This document shows, piece by piece, positions 63,326 to 64,000 of a stretch of 64,000 nt of DNA (positions are counted from its first letter, which is position 1; the number at the start of each line of letters is the position of its first letter). The DNA comes from Marinobacter sediminum (GTDB lineage Bacteria > Pseudomonadota > Gammaproteobacteria > Pseudomonadales > Oleiphilaceae): positions 1-64,000 of the forward strand of contig NZ_JAGTWY010000001.1 of NCBI RefSeq assembly GCF_023657445.1, in the 5' to 3' direction. The notes beneath the pieces are model-generated. The model worked only from the letters and a program-made list of their open reading frames with translations, did no database searches and was not told where the DNA came from. Made by a program: the position numbers and the translations under genes.

Positions 63326-64000
63326 ATGAAGCTACCTCTGTCCGTTTATTACATCACCCAGGACGAAGAGTTAAGGCTGCCCGAGTCTCTGGCGAAAGTG
63401 ACCGGGTGGGTGGATGAGATCATTGTGGTTGATTCCGGAAGCACCGACAGAACAAGAGAGATAGCCGAAGGCGCCGGGGCACGTTTTGTCTACAACGACT
63501 GGCAGGGCTTTGCCTCTCAAAAGGCCTATGCCGCAAGCCTTTGTCGCAATGACTGGGCCTTGGACCTCGACGCCGATGAAGTGTTGTCCGATGAACTGGT
63601 AAGAAACATCAAGGCTGTGTTTGTTCAGCCTGTTCCCGAAGATGTTGCTGGTTTCCGAATGCGCTGGGTATTGTCCCAGCCGAATCCGGCGCACCCTTTT
63701 AAGCATGATAAAACCAAGAAAATTCTGCGCTTGTACAATCGGAAGAAGGCAGTTATCGAAGCTGAAAAAGACAGCAACAACGACCGGCCGCAGGTCAGGG
63801 AAGGGCGGGTACTTGATCTGAAGGGCGATGTGCTGCACAGAACGCTTGTTTCGCTGGAACAGATGGAACGGAAATACTGTCAGCTCTCCACAGAGCAGGC
63901 GAGATTCCTCGCGGCCAAAGGCCGGCGCATCTCCAGTGGCCGGTTGTTTGCGGAGTTTCCGCTCAAGTTCCTGAAGTACTACCTGATTCATCGGCAGATT
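63326..64000 (+). CDS. Glycosyltransferase family 2, WaaE-like (cut by window end)
   Basis: Partial gene (225 codons present, no stop). The N-terminus MKLPLSVYYITQDEELRLPE leads into the GT-A core: DEIIVVDSGSTDRTREIA (about residues 31–48), NDWQGFASQKAYAASL and LDLDADEVLSDEL with the catalytic-type Asp pair. It is related to WaaE/KdtX beta-1,4-glucosyltransferases and to the GT2 half of the fusion gene at 58769–60781. It is divergent from manC. The ATG is preceded by AGGAA. Confidence 0.88.
   Translation, partial: MKLPLSVYYITQDEELRLPESLAKVTGWVDEIIVVDSGSTDRTREIAEGAGARFVYNDWQGFASQKAYAASLCRNDWALDLDADEVLSDELVRNIKAVFVQPVPEDVAGFRMRWVLSQPNPAHPFKHDKTKKILRLYNRKKAVIEAEKDSNNDRPQVREGRVLDLKGDVLHRTLVSLEQMERKYCQLSTEQARFLAAKGRRISSGRLFAEFPLKFLKYYLIHRQI

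Noticed and set aside
1..64000. Search by eye for CRISPR arrays, tRNAs, insertion sequences, integrases and phage genes
   Set aside because: No regularly spaced repeats, cloverleaf sequences, transposase-like frames or attachment-site duplications were seen.

Overview
The window is chromosomal DNA of a marine gammaproteobacterium, most likely Marinobacter or a close relative. I infer this from moderately GC-rich DNA, Pseudomonas-like gene neighbourhoods (uvrA–MFS–ssb, glnA–DUF4124–ntrB–ntrC, pip–dtd, glnE–ilvE–heptosyltransferase), a complete MSHA type IV pilus locus and OmpC-like porins. I see no phage, transposon, CRISPR array, tRNA or rRNA.

Layout. (1) 1–13.9 kb, plus strand: the S10, spc and alpha ribosomal protein operons in canonical order (rpsJ to rplQ, with secY, rpmJ and rpoA), bounded by a terminator at each end. 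(2) 13.9–18.9 kb: uvrA on the minus strand, then a YajR-type MFS transporter and ssb on the plus strand. (3) 19.1–35.3 kb, plus strand: one long, tightly packed MSHA pilus operon. It holds the PilM/N/O/P-like alignment proteins, secretin MshL, ATPases MshM and MshE, TPR protein MshN, platform MshG, MshF, five pilin-like proteins (B, A, C, D, O), MshP and the large exported MshQ. (4) 35.4–40.5 kb, minus strand: nitrogen control, with glnA behind a sigma-54 promoter and an NtrC site, a small DUF4124 periplasmic protein, ntrB and ntrC. (5) 40.7–47.9 kb, plus strand: typA/bipA, prolyl aminopeptidase, dtd, two tandem paralogous porins and a CYTH triphosphatase. (6) 47.9–53.6 kb: a potassium channel (minus), then glnE, ilvE and a small DUF6165 protein. 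GlnE adenylylates the GlnA encoded 10 kb away. (7) 53.6–64 kb: lipopolysaccharide and surface glycan genes. These are a heptosyltransferase, Kdo kinase, GT4 transferase, CDP-glycerol glycerophosphotransferase-like protein, a sialyltransferase-like protein, an O-antigen ligase fused to a WaaE-type GT2 domain, an LpxL-type acyltransferase, a ManC enzyme, and a second GT2 gene cut by the window end.

The core regions are ordinary. The parts most worth attention are the last 10 kb (the ligase–glycosyltransferase fusion, and the four-gene kdkA cassette that may add phosphoglycerol or an acidic sugar to the core), the architecture of MshQ and MshE, the porin duplication, and several palindromic or regulatory signals in intergenic DNA.
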